Shown: piece by piece, positions 22,660-32,674 of the stretch
Layout of the letters: each line of letters begins with the position of its first letter
Numbering within the stretch: the stretch's first letter is position 1
NCBI RefSeq assembly: GCF_902686445.1
Contig: NC_062232.1
Coordinates: 76,463,440-76,527,439 of the forward strand
Source: Sciurus carolinensis
Taxonomy: Eukaryota; Chordata; Mammalia; Rodentia; Sciuridae
Direction: 5' to 3'
DNA length: 64,000 nucleotides
Program-made: the position numbers and the translations under genes
Notes under the pieces: model-generated
The model's input: the letters and a program-made list of their open reading frames with translations, nothing else
The model's database searches: none
Told to the model about the DNA's origin: nothing

Positions 22660-23480
22660 CCATTTATTTGATTGGTTCTTCCTTTTTCAGTGCCTCACTA
22701 TATTTGTAATGTTTTGTTGTACTTTCATGTCTTCTTTTTCCAAACTTCATTTGCTATTCTCACATGTTCCTTCTTTCAGACACTTTAGATTTATTCTCTC
22801 AAGATACTTAAAAATATTTCATTGTAATTTGTTGGAGAGTGCACCAAGTTGTTGATTAATTAAAGACAATTGATATGTTTATGATTATACATCTGTTTTA
22901 TCCAAGGAAGATTACATATTTTCCCACTTAAGTCTTCTTTTTTTTAAAAAAAAATGTATCCATAAATGGGTTTAAAGTTTACTTCAAGTTAGTCCTTTAC
23001 ATTTCCTGTTGAGTAGATTGTAACTCTTTTGGCCTTGATTTTGGAATCACCTTCTTTCATTATAAATTTAGCTATTATTAGTATATAGAATAGCTATTTG
23101 TGGATAACAATTTTATGAATAGACAGTTTTCTGATCTCCCTTTTGTTTCTAATAGTTTCAAGTGTTGATTTCCTTGTATTTCTGTAGACAAGCACAGTAT
23201 CTGCAATGTTTGTCCCTTCAATCCCCAATATTTCCATATCATATTTTATTCTTTTACTCAATTGATTTGGCTAGTACTTAATTATAGGACAAAATTTTAA
23301 GAAATATCTTTTATTTTTAAAAGCTAGAATGATTTTCTACATGTAAGTCAATATCAATATCAGCTTCATAATTATTTTATGAAAACCTTTCACAGAATGT
23401 TAATATGTATTTTATTTTTTGTGATTCTGTGAAAGATGCTATCATTGCAATGCATTGTAAGTTGAAAGCAGACTTGAATG
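22660..23480 (-). mobile_element. Old L1M ORF2 remnant (reverse transcriptase part)
   Basis: Minus-strand L1 ORF2 is visible as reversed words: TTCTGTAGACAAGCACAGTA, TCTGCAATGTTTGTCCCTTC, CATATTTTATTCTTTTACTC and GATTTGGCTAGTACTTAATT. These are decayed forms of the L1 region just downstream of the RT catalytic motif. All frames are broken. Together with 24640-25140 and 25840-26740 the order fits a single minus-strand element. Confidence 0.55.
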
Positions 23481-23487
23481 GAATAGA

Positions 23488-23580
23488 TTTCAAACTTCAG
23501 GGTGCATCAGAATTACTTGAGGACTTATTAAAATTCAGATTCTTGGTTCTATCCCCAGAGATTCTAATCAGCAGTCATCA
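23488..23580 (+). mobile_element. MER5A-like hAT DNA transposon fragment
   Basis: TTCAAACTTCAGGGTGCATC, AGAATTACTTGAGGACTTAT, TAAAATTCAGATTCTTGG and CCCCAGAGATTCTAATCAGC match the left half of MER5A (hAT-Charlie, non-autonomous). The right half is missing. It interrupts the old L1M. Confidence 0.75.
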
Positions 23581-24013
23581 GAAATATCGAATAATAGGGA
23601 ATACATCAAGCAACTTCTTTATTTTTCTTATTTTAATCCAAATGCTTTCATTATTTTACTCTTAAACATTATGTGCCTCTTATTTATCTATAATGGTAAA
23701 AATTCAAAAATCAAAGGAATTTTACATTAATGTTAATACATGAGATTGTCTATAATTTGTCTTTGTATATTAGTCAGATTTTTGCATCACTGATCCATAA
23801 AAAAAGAAATAGACTTCCTTCTCTAAATACATGGAATACTTTGTAAGCATTTGAAATACCTTTTCTTTAATGTTTTAAAGAATTCATTACAAGTCATCTA
23901 GTCTTTACACATTTTAGAGGGATAAAACCTGTTGACCCACTTTTAAGAAACTTTGACAGATTTCTTAAATATTCCTCTTTTCTTATTTCCTTTAAGTTCA
24001 TTTTGTGATTCCG
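23581..24013. other. Unassigned AT-rich DNA
   Basis: It lies between a MER5A fragment and a MaLR LTR and may be more of the old L1M. No specific words are recognised. Confidence 0.35.
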
Positions 24014-24291
24014 TGTTAGTTAGCTTTGTGTTTCTGAGACCAAAATACCTGACAAGAATAACTTAGAGGAGAAGAAAGTTATTTTGGCTCACACTTATAG
24101 AGGTCTCAGTTCATGGTCAACAGTTTCTATCACTTTGGGTCTGAGTGAAGCAGTACATTGTGGCAGAAGGATGTGGCAGAAAGTTGCTCAGTTTATAGTA
24201 GCTGGGAAGTAGAGAGAAAGGGAGGGGGTATAAGAAGGAGGAGAAGGAGAAAGAAAAAAAGAGAAAGGAAGGAAGGAAAGAAAGAAAGAAA

Positions 24292-24342
<51 letters not shown>

Positions 24343-24593
24343 GAAGGAAGGAAGGAAGGAAGGGAAGGAAGGAAGAAAAAAAGAGAAAGGAGCTAGGGAG
24401 AAAATAACCCTTTCCAGGTCATGCCCCAGTCCCCAGTGACAAATTTCCTCTAATTCCCACCTCCCAGTAGTTCATCCAACTGTCAGAGTCCTCATGATCC
24501 AATCACTGCATAAAAGCCCCAACTCTGAACCATTGGGGACCATGCTTTCAACACATGAGCTTTTGAGGAATATTCCAGATCCAAACCATAACA
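24014..24593 (-). mobile_element. MaLR-type solo LTR with purine repeat expansion
   Basis: The plus strand starts TGTTAGTTAGCTTTGTG and ends CAGATCCAAACCATAACA, the reverse complement of a MaLR LTR. Inside are ACCAAAATACCTGACAAG, TCACTTTGGGTCTGAG, CCAGTGACAAATTTCC and CACATGAGCTTTTGAGGAA. The usual GAGAGAGAG block of this family has expanded into a roughly 150-bp GAAA/GGAA tract (24236-24388), which lengthens the LTR to 580 bp. The 93-aa frame at 24158-24439 is a lysine/arginine/glutamate read-through of this tract, not a gene. Confidence 0.85.
24236..24388. repeat. (GAAA)n/(GGAA)n microsatellite
   Basis: A pure-purine tract of GAAA units flanked by GGAA units, with the purest GAAA run at about 24283-24339. 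It arose inside the MaLR LTR. Confidence 0.95.
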
Positions 24594-24639
24594 GATTCAT
24601 GTTTATCTAGGAAAATCCATTTTATCCAGGTTTTTAAAT

Positions 24640-25140
24640 GTATCAGCATAGATATTTATGCTATATTTCATATATTTACTTCCTTCGTGTCTATGGTTAT
24701 TTTTTGTCATATCTTTTTAAGATTTCATTTTTTTCCTCATTTCATTTATTTACTGATTTATTTTTCCTAAGCAAGCACATTTTAGATATATTTTACTTAT
24801 ACTGTCCTTGTTTTCTGATGTATTATTTTCTGCTTTTATTTTTTTCAATTCCTTCTTTTTGCTTTCCTTAGGTTTATTTTTCGTATTATAATTTCTTGAA
24901 ATAAATGCTGAATTATTTTTGTTTAATAATGCAATGTTTAAGGCTGTAAGATTTCCTTTGAATATAGCTTTGGCCCACAGTATAAGTTTGGAAATAAAGT
25001 TTTTTAAAATTTTTTTCTCAATATACTGTAATAATGATTTTGATTCCCTCATACACTTGAATTGTTTAGGAGAGTACATTTATATTCCCAAGTGAGGTGG
25101 TTGTGGTTATGATTTTATGTCTACTGTTATTTATTATAGA
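24640..25140 (-). mobile_element. Old L1M ORF2 remnant (upstream of RT)
   Basis: Reversed L1 ORF2 words are recognisable: TTGCTTTCCTTAGGTTTAT, AATGCAATGTTTAAGGCTGT, AAGATTTCCTTTGAATATAG and CTTTGGCCCACAGTATAAGT. In intact minus-strand L1s the corresponding stretch lies between endonuclease and RT. The frames at 24638-24871 and 24750-25079 are incidental. Confidence 0.6.
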
Positions 25141-25839
25141 TTTATACTAAAAGACAAATGTAATATTTAAAATACTGTTTACTTTAAACAGGTATTTAAG
25201 CATATAAGAGGTTAATACTTGTACATTATTTGTTCAAAGTAAATATATGAAAAATAGCCATCTGTCCCTTCTCACAAGTACATTTCCACAGATAAAACCA
25301 CTTTCAATTTTCATTTGGTTCTTTTGGTATTTACCTCCATATATCTAAATAGCATGCTTTTATTTTTGCTTTTCAAAATTTCAGTTGTAAATATTTTCTG
25401 TTGACTTTCTACTAAAATAAGAATTATCTTTCCCTCCTTACACAACATCTACACTCACCCTTTCCAACTATTGTAAATATATCACAATATGCATCCAATC
25501 AATATTCAGTTTTTGCTTTACCAAGCCTATGCAATGCTTGAACTTAGCTATTAGAAAACAGATTTTCTTTCCTGTGAAGCCCAAATTCTGTGCAACTTAA
25601 GAAAAAATTCTCTTTCCACCATATTGAAACAGATGGCATCTTATTGGCCTATTTATTTAAACTTTACAGAAAATTCTCTCCTTATGGGTCCCAATCTAGA
25701 TTACTCTTGCCTGAAATCATCTGAGAGATCTTTCTTTGCCATCTTTGAAATTTTGCCCATCTCTCTCTTTGCTGTTTCAGATCTCTTATGTCTTGCATCC
25801 TGCATATTCCTCTTTTAGAAGATATTCTCCCTCATTTGA
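25141..25839. other. Unassigned, possibly more of the old L1M
   Basis: No clear words until about 25840. The frames at 25624-25818 and 25736-26056 have no domain of their own. Confidence 0.35.
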
Positions 25840-26740
25840 ATGGAATATATCATCTAATAGATTGCTGAAAAAATGCTTATCTGAAGATAACTTTTTTTCT
25901 CACCTCATCTTGACTGATGGTTTGTTTGGGTGGGAGATATCTATACTGTGTCTATTATCTAATGTTACTATTAAGAATTTGAATGCTATTCTGGGTAAAA
26001 TTTTTTTTTCTTTTAGTGTTTTGGAATTTCATAATGATATGCCTTGCTGTCTGTGAATTTTATTTCAAATGATATGTAGTGTACTCAACTATTTCTCTTT
26101 TGGTCATGTCCTTCATTTTCAGAAAATATTTTTTAGTTATTTCTTTAACTGTTTCTCCTCCATTTTCTCTGCTCTCATTCTTGACTTCCTATCTTTCAAA
26201 TATTGGATTTCATGAACTACTCCTCTAATTTTCTTATATTTTCTCTCCTAATTCCATCTCACTTTTGTGTGTGTGTGTGGTACTGGGAATTGAACCCAGG
26301 GGTGCTTAACCACTGAGCCACATCCCCAGCCCTTTGTAAAAAAAAGTTATTTAGAGATAGGGTCTCATTGCTTAGGTCCTCACTAAATTGCTGAGGCTGA
26401 CTTTGAACTCTCAATCTTCCTGCCTCAGTCTCCCAAGCCACTGGGATTACAAGTTTGCACCACTATATCTGGCTCCATCTCACTTTCTTTTTGCTCTCTT
26501 ATATGAGTGATTTCTTAAAAATTTATCATCCAACACTTTAAAAGTTTTTCTATGGTTTTTTGAAAATTTCTGAGTATTACTTTTTCAAAGTACTTTTTCA
26601 TATTTCTTATTTGAAAAAAATCACCATTTCCTCTATAATGTGTTTCTTACCCTCTTTGTTTTTCTTTTTTAGAGTTTGTCTTCGAAGTATTTTAATCTTT
26701 TATTATCTGTTCATATTTGAAAGTGGATAATAAAAAATCT
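25840..26740 (-). mobile_element. Old L1/HAL1-like ORF1 remnant
   Basis: Reversed ORF1-type words occur: CTCACCTCATCTTGACTGAT, GGTTTGTTTGGGTGGGAGAT, GGAATTTCATAATGATATGC, CCTTGCTGTCTG, TCCTCCATTTTCTCTGCTCT, TCCTCTAATTTTCTTATATT and TTTCTCTCCTAATTCCATCT. These follow the order of the old-L1/HAL1 ORF1 RNA-binding domain on the minus strand. A B1-ID SINE is inserted at 26262-26475. The position, 5' of the ORF2 remnants in minus-strand sense, suits a single old L1M running from about 26.7 down to 21.4 kb. Confidence 0.55.
26262..26475 (-). mobile_element. B1-ID composite SINE
   Basis: Minus orientation: a short (TG)n at its tail side, GGTACTGGGAATTGAACCCA, GGGGTGCTTAACCACTGAGC, CACATCCCCAGCCC, linker, ATAGGGTCTCATTGCTTAGG, TTGCTGAGGCTGACTTTGAA, CTGCCTCAGTCTCCCAAGCC and ACTGGGATTACAAGTTTGCA. 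It is one of the best-kept copies and sits inside the old L1/HAL1-like remnant. Confidence 0.92.
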
Positions 26741-27329
26741 TATTTAAAGTTCTAAGCACAAGTGTGAGTTAGCTGGGCTGATTTTCTGGAAATTACTGAT
26801 CTCTTTAATTCAACTTTGTTCTTGAACCCATTGGCTTCTCTGGAGAAGATACTTTCCATCTCCTGACCGCAGGGCAATATTGATTCCAGCCTTCGAGGGC
26901 CAAAGAGGTTAAAGAGGCTGAGAGGGGATTGCTCCACACTGAGAAAGCAATTTCTTAAATTATATTAAATCTTCTTAATTTTGATATGGAAATAACATAA
27001 TAGATATCTAAAGTTTACTTTTGCTAAAAGAACCGACTCTTCACTTGAGCTTGCACATATCCAGTGGGTAACTAAAAAAAGGATAAAAACGTGGCATCTC
27101 TGTCTTGATTTGTATCTGCATCCTTCCTGCCTTAATCTTTGGGTTGGATTCCTTCTCAGCTGTGTACATAGACATGTTACACATTTAAGGAGTATTCATG
27201 TAAAGCTGATAATCACTCTCAAGGCTGAAGGCACCAAGATAAGAGAAGCTAAGATATTTTCAAGATTTTTAGGGACACTATAATATAGATCAACAGATTA
27301 TCAACTTCCAGGTATTAAATAATATCCTA
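26741..27329. other. Single-copy DNA
   Basis: No repeat recognised. The frame at 26752-26937 (minus) has no domain. Confidence 0.4.
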
Positions 27330-28010
27330 TTCCAGACCCCTGGAGTAGGATTGAGAGGTCTCCAGTCATTGCCCTAAACCTGAGGAACTAACTCCACCTT
27401 GCCTTTCTGACTTGTCCTTTTCTCCTGAGTCATTATCTCCTATGATACCTTAGATTTTAGGAACAGGTAACCTTTCAGTCAGATCACCTCATGATGAGAC
27501 TTCTCACCCCTCACCCCTACCAGCAGTATGAGCAACTATGCCATCATGGGAACTGAGGCTGCCCCTAGGAGCAGGAGTAATTATCTCATGATGAGAACCA
27601 AATTATCTCTTAAATGATAATGATTTTTTGTAGCCAGTGTGAACTTGCAGAACCAGACATGAGGTAATGATCTACTAGACCATAGTCTGACCAAGATTAC
27701 CTGCTCTGCCAGATATGTAAAACACCAACCCTTAACTCCATTGCCCTTCCTATAATACCTCAAATCTCTCGTCAGCACCTTGAAGACAAATCTTAGGTCA
27801 CTAGAATTCTCTCTTCTTCCCACTATGGCCACACTAAATAAAACTCCTTTCCTGCCTTCATTACTACTTCTCTCTTCAATTGGCTTTTAGGGATGGGTGG
27901 CTGAACCTCATCTCTTAGGATCCTCAGAACCAGGTTTTTCTTTAACTCTGGTAATAATCCTACATAGTTATCTCTGGTGTTCTCCAATTCAGAAGACCTC
28001 TGTTTTAACT
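27330..28010 (+). mobile_element. Possible class I (ERV1-like) solo LTR
   Basis: The block is less AT-rich than its surroundings. It has a late polyadenylation-like CTAAATAAAACTCCTTTCCT at 27835-27854, then a pyrimidine-rich stretch and TTGGCTTTTAGGGATGGGTG. This resembles the R-U5 part of gammaretrovirus-like LTRs. Ends and target duplication are not resolved. The frames at 27581-27832 and 27823-28017 (minus) are inside it and unsupported. Confidence 0.4.
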
Positions 28011-28614
28011 GTTCCAAAAAAAAATACCATTTTTTGTTTGCTGAGATGGAGAAATTGATTTGAAATTTTATTTCTTAAGCAAATTTTCTAGTTATTCTCT
28101 TTATTTTACAATCCTCTTTTTGTTCCATTTCCAGAAGCATTTGCTGCTGCCAATTTCTGAGTCTTTTAGGGTTCTGTAGCATTAATTGGTTTGGCTTTAG
28201 GTTTTCCTCACTTGTAGATTTGGTTTCAGTTTTGTCTAGTTTGCTAACTCACCTATCGCCCATCCATCTTCTTTTAGTTTTCTTGCTTTATGGCTCAAAA
28301 ACTCATACATTATGTTTGGGGGAAGGAGAGTAAGATTGTGAGGCAGTAAAAATAAATACACATATTGAATCCTACAACCCTACCCAATCCTAAAACCCTT
28401 CCTTTTCCTGTTTTTATTTTATTGTTTATTGTTGTAAGTTGTTGATATTTCTTTGTTGCTTTTAATAGGTACCTTCTATAAATGTTCCATGTATTTTTGA
28501 AAAGAAGGCATCTTCTCTGTTTTCAGGCTATGGAGTCACTTATATACATATTTTTAGTGTTCTGTGATCCTCAGTATATATTCCAATACTCAATATTTTT
28601 CATAAAAAAATGAT
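28011..28614. other. Unassigned AT-rich DNA
   Basis: Pyrimidine-rich sequence at 28080-28330 could be a further minus-strand old L1 piece, but I see no diagnostic words. Confidence 0.35.
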
Positions 28615-28900
28615 ACGAATTTTTAGCTATAAGATGAAAAAGTTCTTCAGATGCAATGTACAGCCTGGTAACTATAATTAATGTGAATGTACTGTATACT
28701 TGAAGTTGCTAAGAGAGTAGATCTTATACATTCTTTCCACACACCAAAAGATGCCAATTGTATGAGGTGATGAATAGATGTTAATTAGCTTGATTGTGGT
28801 AATCATTTCACAAAGTATATTTATGTCAAAACATTACACTGTTCACATTAAATATATAATTTTTGTCCATTATGCTTCAATAAAACTGTGGGGAACAAGT
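28615..28900 (+). mobile_element. Old L1M 3' UTR
   Basis: AATGTACAGCCTGGTAACTA, GAGAGTAGATCTTATACATT, CTTTCCACACACCAAAAGAT, GTATGAGGTGATGAATAGAT, TGGTAATCATTTCACAAAGT and TATGCTTCAATAAAACTGTG are the 3' UTR words of L1M elements in plus orientation, ending with an AATAAA. Confidence 0.8.
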
Positions 28901-29474
28901 AAAATAATATTAAAATTCTTAAATGTCTTTGGGAATCTATGCTTATTCAAATACCTTTCCATGCTTTTCAAAGCATATTAACATGTTAAAGACTTTTGAA
29001 TCTCAACATTTGATAAGTCAATGAACTTTGTAATGTCTTTCAAATTTATTTGACCATAAAACTCTTTTTGTTATAGTAACTAATGACAATCCCACACAAT
29101 TCAGAGAAAAGTTGTATTAGATCATCCTTATTTCATTATTCAAATTCTCTATTGTCTTAATTAGTTTTTGTATCTTTTTTTCCATCAAAGCTTTATCAGT
29201 ATTGTTTCCAGAATTAAATGATAGTACTCTAGGAGAACATAACAAGCCACCCCAATATATGCCAGCTTGTCATAAAAATTATTTTGAGTGAAAATTTTTT
29301 GCAAATAAGAAGAAATAGATACAAAAATTTCTCTCTGCCTATTAATCTAAAAACAAGATATAAATTTACTAAAATGTTTCATCTTTTCCTTCTCTACCAG
29401 GAAGGACAAGTTGATCACCAAAGACACTTTAGACCCTTATCATCCTGGCACCAAAGATATCTTCATTAAGCAGA
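28901..29474. other. Single-copy DNA
   Basis: No repeat or gene recognised. The frame at 29284-29469 has no domain. Confidence 0.4.
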
Positions 29475-29476
29475 TT

Positions 29477-29568
<92 letters not shown>

Positions 29569-29570
29569 TC
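29475..29570. repeat. Pure (CTTT)24 microsatellite at a SINE tail
   Basis: About 24 uninterrupted TTTC units (96 bp). It abuts the 3' (tail) side of the minus-oriented SINE at 29571-29768, so it probably grew from that SINE's A-rich tail. The 64-aa frame at 29411-29605 is a serine/phenylalanine/leucine read-through of it. Confidence 0.97.
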
Positions 29571-29768
29571 ATCTATACATACATACTAGGGATTCAACCC
29601 AGTGACACTTAACCACTGAGCCACATCCCCAGCCCTTTACATATTTGTTGTAGAGACAGTATCTCACTAAGTTACTTAGGACCTCACTAACTGGCTGAGG
29701 CTGGCTTTGAACCTGCAATCCTTTTGCCTTAGCCTCCAGAACTACAGGTATGTGCCACCATGCCCAGG
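29571..29768 (-). mobile_element. B1-ID composite SINE
   Basis: Minus orientation: TACTAGGGATTCAACCCAGT, GACACTTAACCACTGAGCCA, CATCCCCAGCCC, linker, CAGTATCTCACTAAGTTACT, GGCTGAGGCTGGCTTTGAAC, TTTGCCTTAGCCTCCAGAAC and TACAGGTATGTGCCACCATG. Confidence 0.9.
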
Positions 29769-32392
29769 TAGCAGCTTCATTAACTAGCTTTTACCTACCC
29801 ATTATTTGCCTTCCCACAGTCTGCTGCCCTTAGAGACTCAAAGGCCATTGTCTTTGTCTGGTGATTTATCTAAAAATTTTACTATTCTTTGTTGAAATAC
29901 TGTATAAGTCAGTCTTCTAAGCCTTGTCCTTGAATATTACTCATTCCATGGATACCTCCCATAGACACCATATACATGTCAAATATACATGTTAATAAAA
30001 TTATTTTTCTATTGTTAATCTGTTCTTTGGTCCAGGATCCTGTCCCAGTAAAGAACTAAGGGAAGAGGAAAATTAATTTTTCCTCTCCTATAATACCTGT
30101 GAATTGTCTGACATATAGTGATAATTATTCAGTACTAAGACATTGTTAGAAGCATATGTTCTGTTTAATTAATGATATAAACAATGAGATTCATAATGAG
30201 ATGTCACCCAATAGTCAAAATGAGTAACTCTTGTAATACCATCAGTTCACCTTTTATAAAGAATTTCTCTCTTTTGTACTTTTTTCCTGTCTTCACTTTT
30301 AGTTCATACAACCAGTTTGAATGTTGGAGAGATCCATTTTTAACAAAGTGGACAGGAAATCCTCAGATTGTGTGCTTAATCAGCTGTCCTGCTACATACA
30401 AATGTGGGACAATCAAATATTGAAAAAAGAATGATGACTTTTTGTGCAGCAGAAAACTTACAGTAAGTTTTTTGGACATTTTCCTAAAGAGGAACTTTGG
30501 TCTTCAAACTTCTAAGGAGTAAGAATGAAAACAAATGAACAAATTCCCAAAGAACTTTTTAGAATCAATATTCATAGTATCTACATAAACTTGCCACCGA
30601 GTTTTACTATGAAAGAGATTGGAAAAAACTAGCATAGCAATTTAAAAGCAATCATCGATGGAGGGTATGTAAGAGGGACATGCACATATGGTTGATGCTA
30701 AGCCCAACTGCTGTGGTTATTTAGTTGAAGTTATCCTTGCCAACAGTTTAACACTCCAGAAGACAGCATGTGTTTATCTCAATAGGGCTCTTTATTTTAT
30801 GGTGCTTTCCTCAAATGTCAACATAGCTATAAAAGGAGAATTAAAGCTTTTAGACATGTTATAACTGAAACCTTTTTGACACTACATACTCTATAGCTGA
30901 CGAATGTCAACTGAGGCTTCCTGTGGTGTGCTCAGTGAAATATAATAAATCAACTAAAAAATACAACTACAAGCATTTTGAAAAATACAAGGGTCACAGC
31001 AAAATAGCTAACTGTTCCACCTATGTCAATTATACTGCAGCCATTTGTTGGAGATATTCTTCAGACTCAGTCGAGTAGCCGTTGACATTTATTTATTACC
31101 AGAAACAGCAAAAGATTCCTATTGTGGTCTTTAAATTTATTCCTTTACCATAGGTAGAGTAATGTCTGCCAGATTTCTTCACTGGAGAGATGTTTTCTCT
31201 TTGGTAAATGACTAATTAGTTATACATAGATATTTTGAGTATATCTCTCTCTCCCCTGAACACTTCATTCAATATAATTAAAATCCATTGATAGTTTTTC
31301 TGCATCAGTTGCTACTACAATGGTTATAAAAATGACACATTTCCAATTTTATCAATCCTGTTCCATTTCTTAACTGGTATTCTACTGGTTTTATTTGTGA
31401 TAGGTCATTATTATCTTTGACCACTGGAGCAGATTATAATGGGCTTCACTTTTGTGATGCCATCTACAAATTGTAACTTACTCTTGAGGAATATTCAGGC
31501 TGTGACTAATTTGCTTGGTTTTGCTTTTTAAATATTTTATTATAAAATATCAAATGTTAACTGGGCAGTCCTGTTTGTCAACTGATCAATTATTTTGACT
31601 TGCTTATGAAGAAAAGGGGTAATCAATATGGATGAGGGTCAAGGTTATCAGATTGATGTGTTAATCAGAATTATAAAGCCTGGAACTCTGACTCATTTTG
31701 TGCCTTTTCTGTCATGTTTTACAGTGAAGTTTTATCACTATCACTATTATTGCCCTACTTTTGTCACCCATAGGATACTATCTGTGAAGTACTTTGCCTT
31801 GAAATGAAGTTGCTTTTTCACCACATGTCTCCATTATTAGACTTAAGTACAGTTCCATTGTTAGAATTAATCCCTGACTGATTTCAAATCAATGCATATT
31901 ATAGTATTTTGCTAATTAAATGGAGATTAAGCAGTTTCCTTCTGGAGCTTTCTGGGAGGTATGGCAGAAGATATTTTTTCCTTGTTTTATAGAAATTGTA
32001 TTTTTAAAAGATAGAATAAATTATCCCTTTATGTATTTAGTGCTTGACCTTTAAATGCTTGCTCTTTAAAATGCACATATAATTATTTGTTATGCATATT
32101 ACTAAACCATACAATATTTCTGTGACGTTAAAATACATTTTATCTTTTTTTTAAGCAATTCTTAAGGGCAATGGAAAATAAAAAATATTAACTGACTATG
32201 GCACTTCATTTATAAACAAGAGATTAAGTTAAATAAAATGTCTCAAATCTCTGAACTATGCTTTATATTTATATTCTTAAAAAGGGCTCCTCAGTGCCCA
32301 CTATAGCTCATTGAAGATAAAAAATAAATATCCCTTAAAAAAGTGGTAACATTCTATTATAATGTTTTACTCCTAGATTTTAAACAGTTTTC
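29769..32392. other. Single-copy interval of about 2.6 kb
   Basis: No transposon is recognised in this interval. It has mixed composition with TAAT/ATTA-type words and well-separated non-repetitive text, for example around 30660-31200. The 79-aa frame at 30184-30423 ends at 30423 and has no domain. It is a candidate for conserved non-coding sequence, but conservation cannot be seen from one genome. Confidence 0.4.
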
Positions 32393-32420
32393 AGTAAATA
32401 TATATATTTTTTATTATTAT
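32393..32420. repeat. L1-A left target duplication and A-rich tail
   Basis: AGTAAATA at 32393-32400, a short TATATA, then a T run that is the minus-strand poly(A) tail. The right copy, AGTAAATA plus TTTTTT, lies at 38683-38696. Confidence 0.6.
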
Positions 32421-32674
32421 TGCATACAAATGGGATACATGTTGTTTCTCTATTTGTACATGGAGTCAAGGCATACGATTTGTATAATCATACATTTACA
32501 TAGGGCAATGATGTTTGATTCATTATTTTATTTTCCCTTGCCCCCCACCCCTCCCACCCCTCTTATCCCTCTATACAGTCCTTCTTTCCTTCATTCTTAC
32601 CACACTCCTTATCCCAAACCATAAACCTAACCCTAACCCTAATGCTAACCCCTCCAACCCCCCATTATATGTCC
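32421..32674 (-). other. L1-A 3' UTR with C-rich (G-rich in sense) tract and telomere-like repeats
   Basis: The stretch at 32536-32570 is almost all C/T (CCCCCCACCCCTCCCACCCC), so the sense strand carries several G runs, as is common in L1 3' UTRs. At 32626-32642 three CCCTAA-type telomere-like units occur (CCTAACCCTAACCCTAA). At 32647-32662 there are more C runs. The G-rich strand could form a G-quadruplex. In L1-B and the truncated copy at 63133-63880 the same position is G-rich but lacks the telomere-like units. Confidence 0.85.

Noticed and set aside
24158..24439. 93-aa Lys/Arg/Glu-rich frame
   Set aside because: It is a translation of the GAAA/GGAA tract in a MaLR LTR.
32626..32642. Telomere repeat, possible interstitial telomere or chromosome end
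   Set aside because: Only three units, inside an L1 3' UTR with L1 sequence on both sides.
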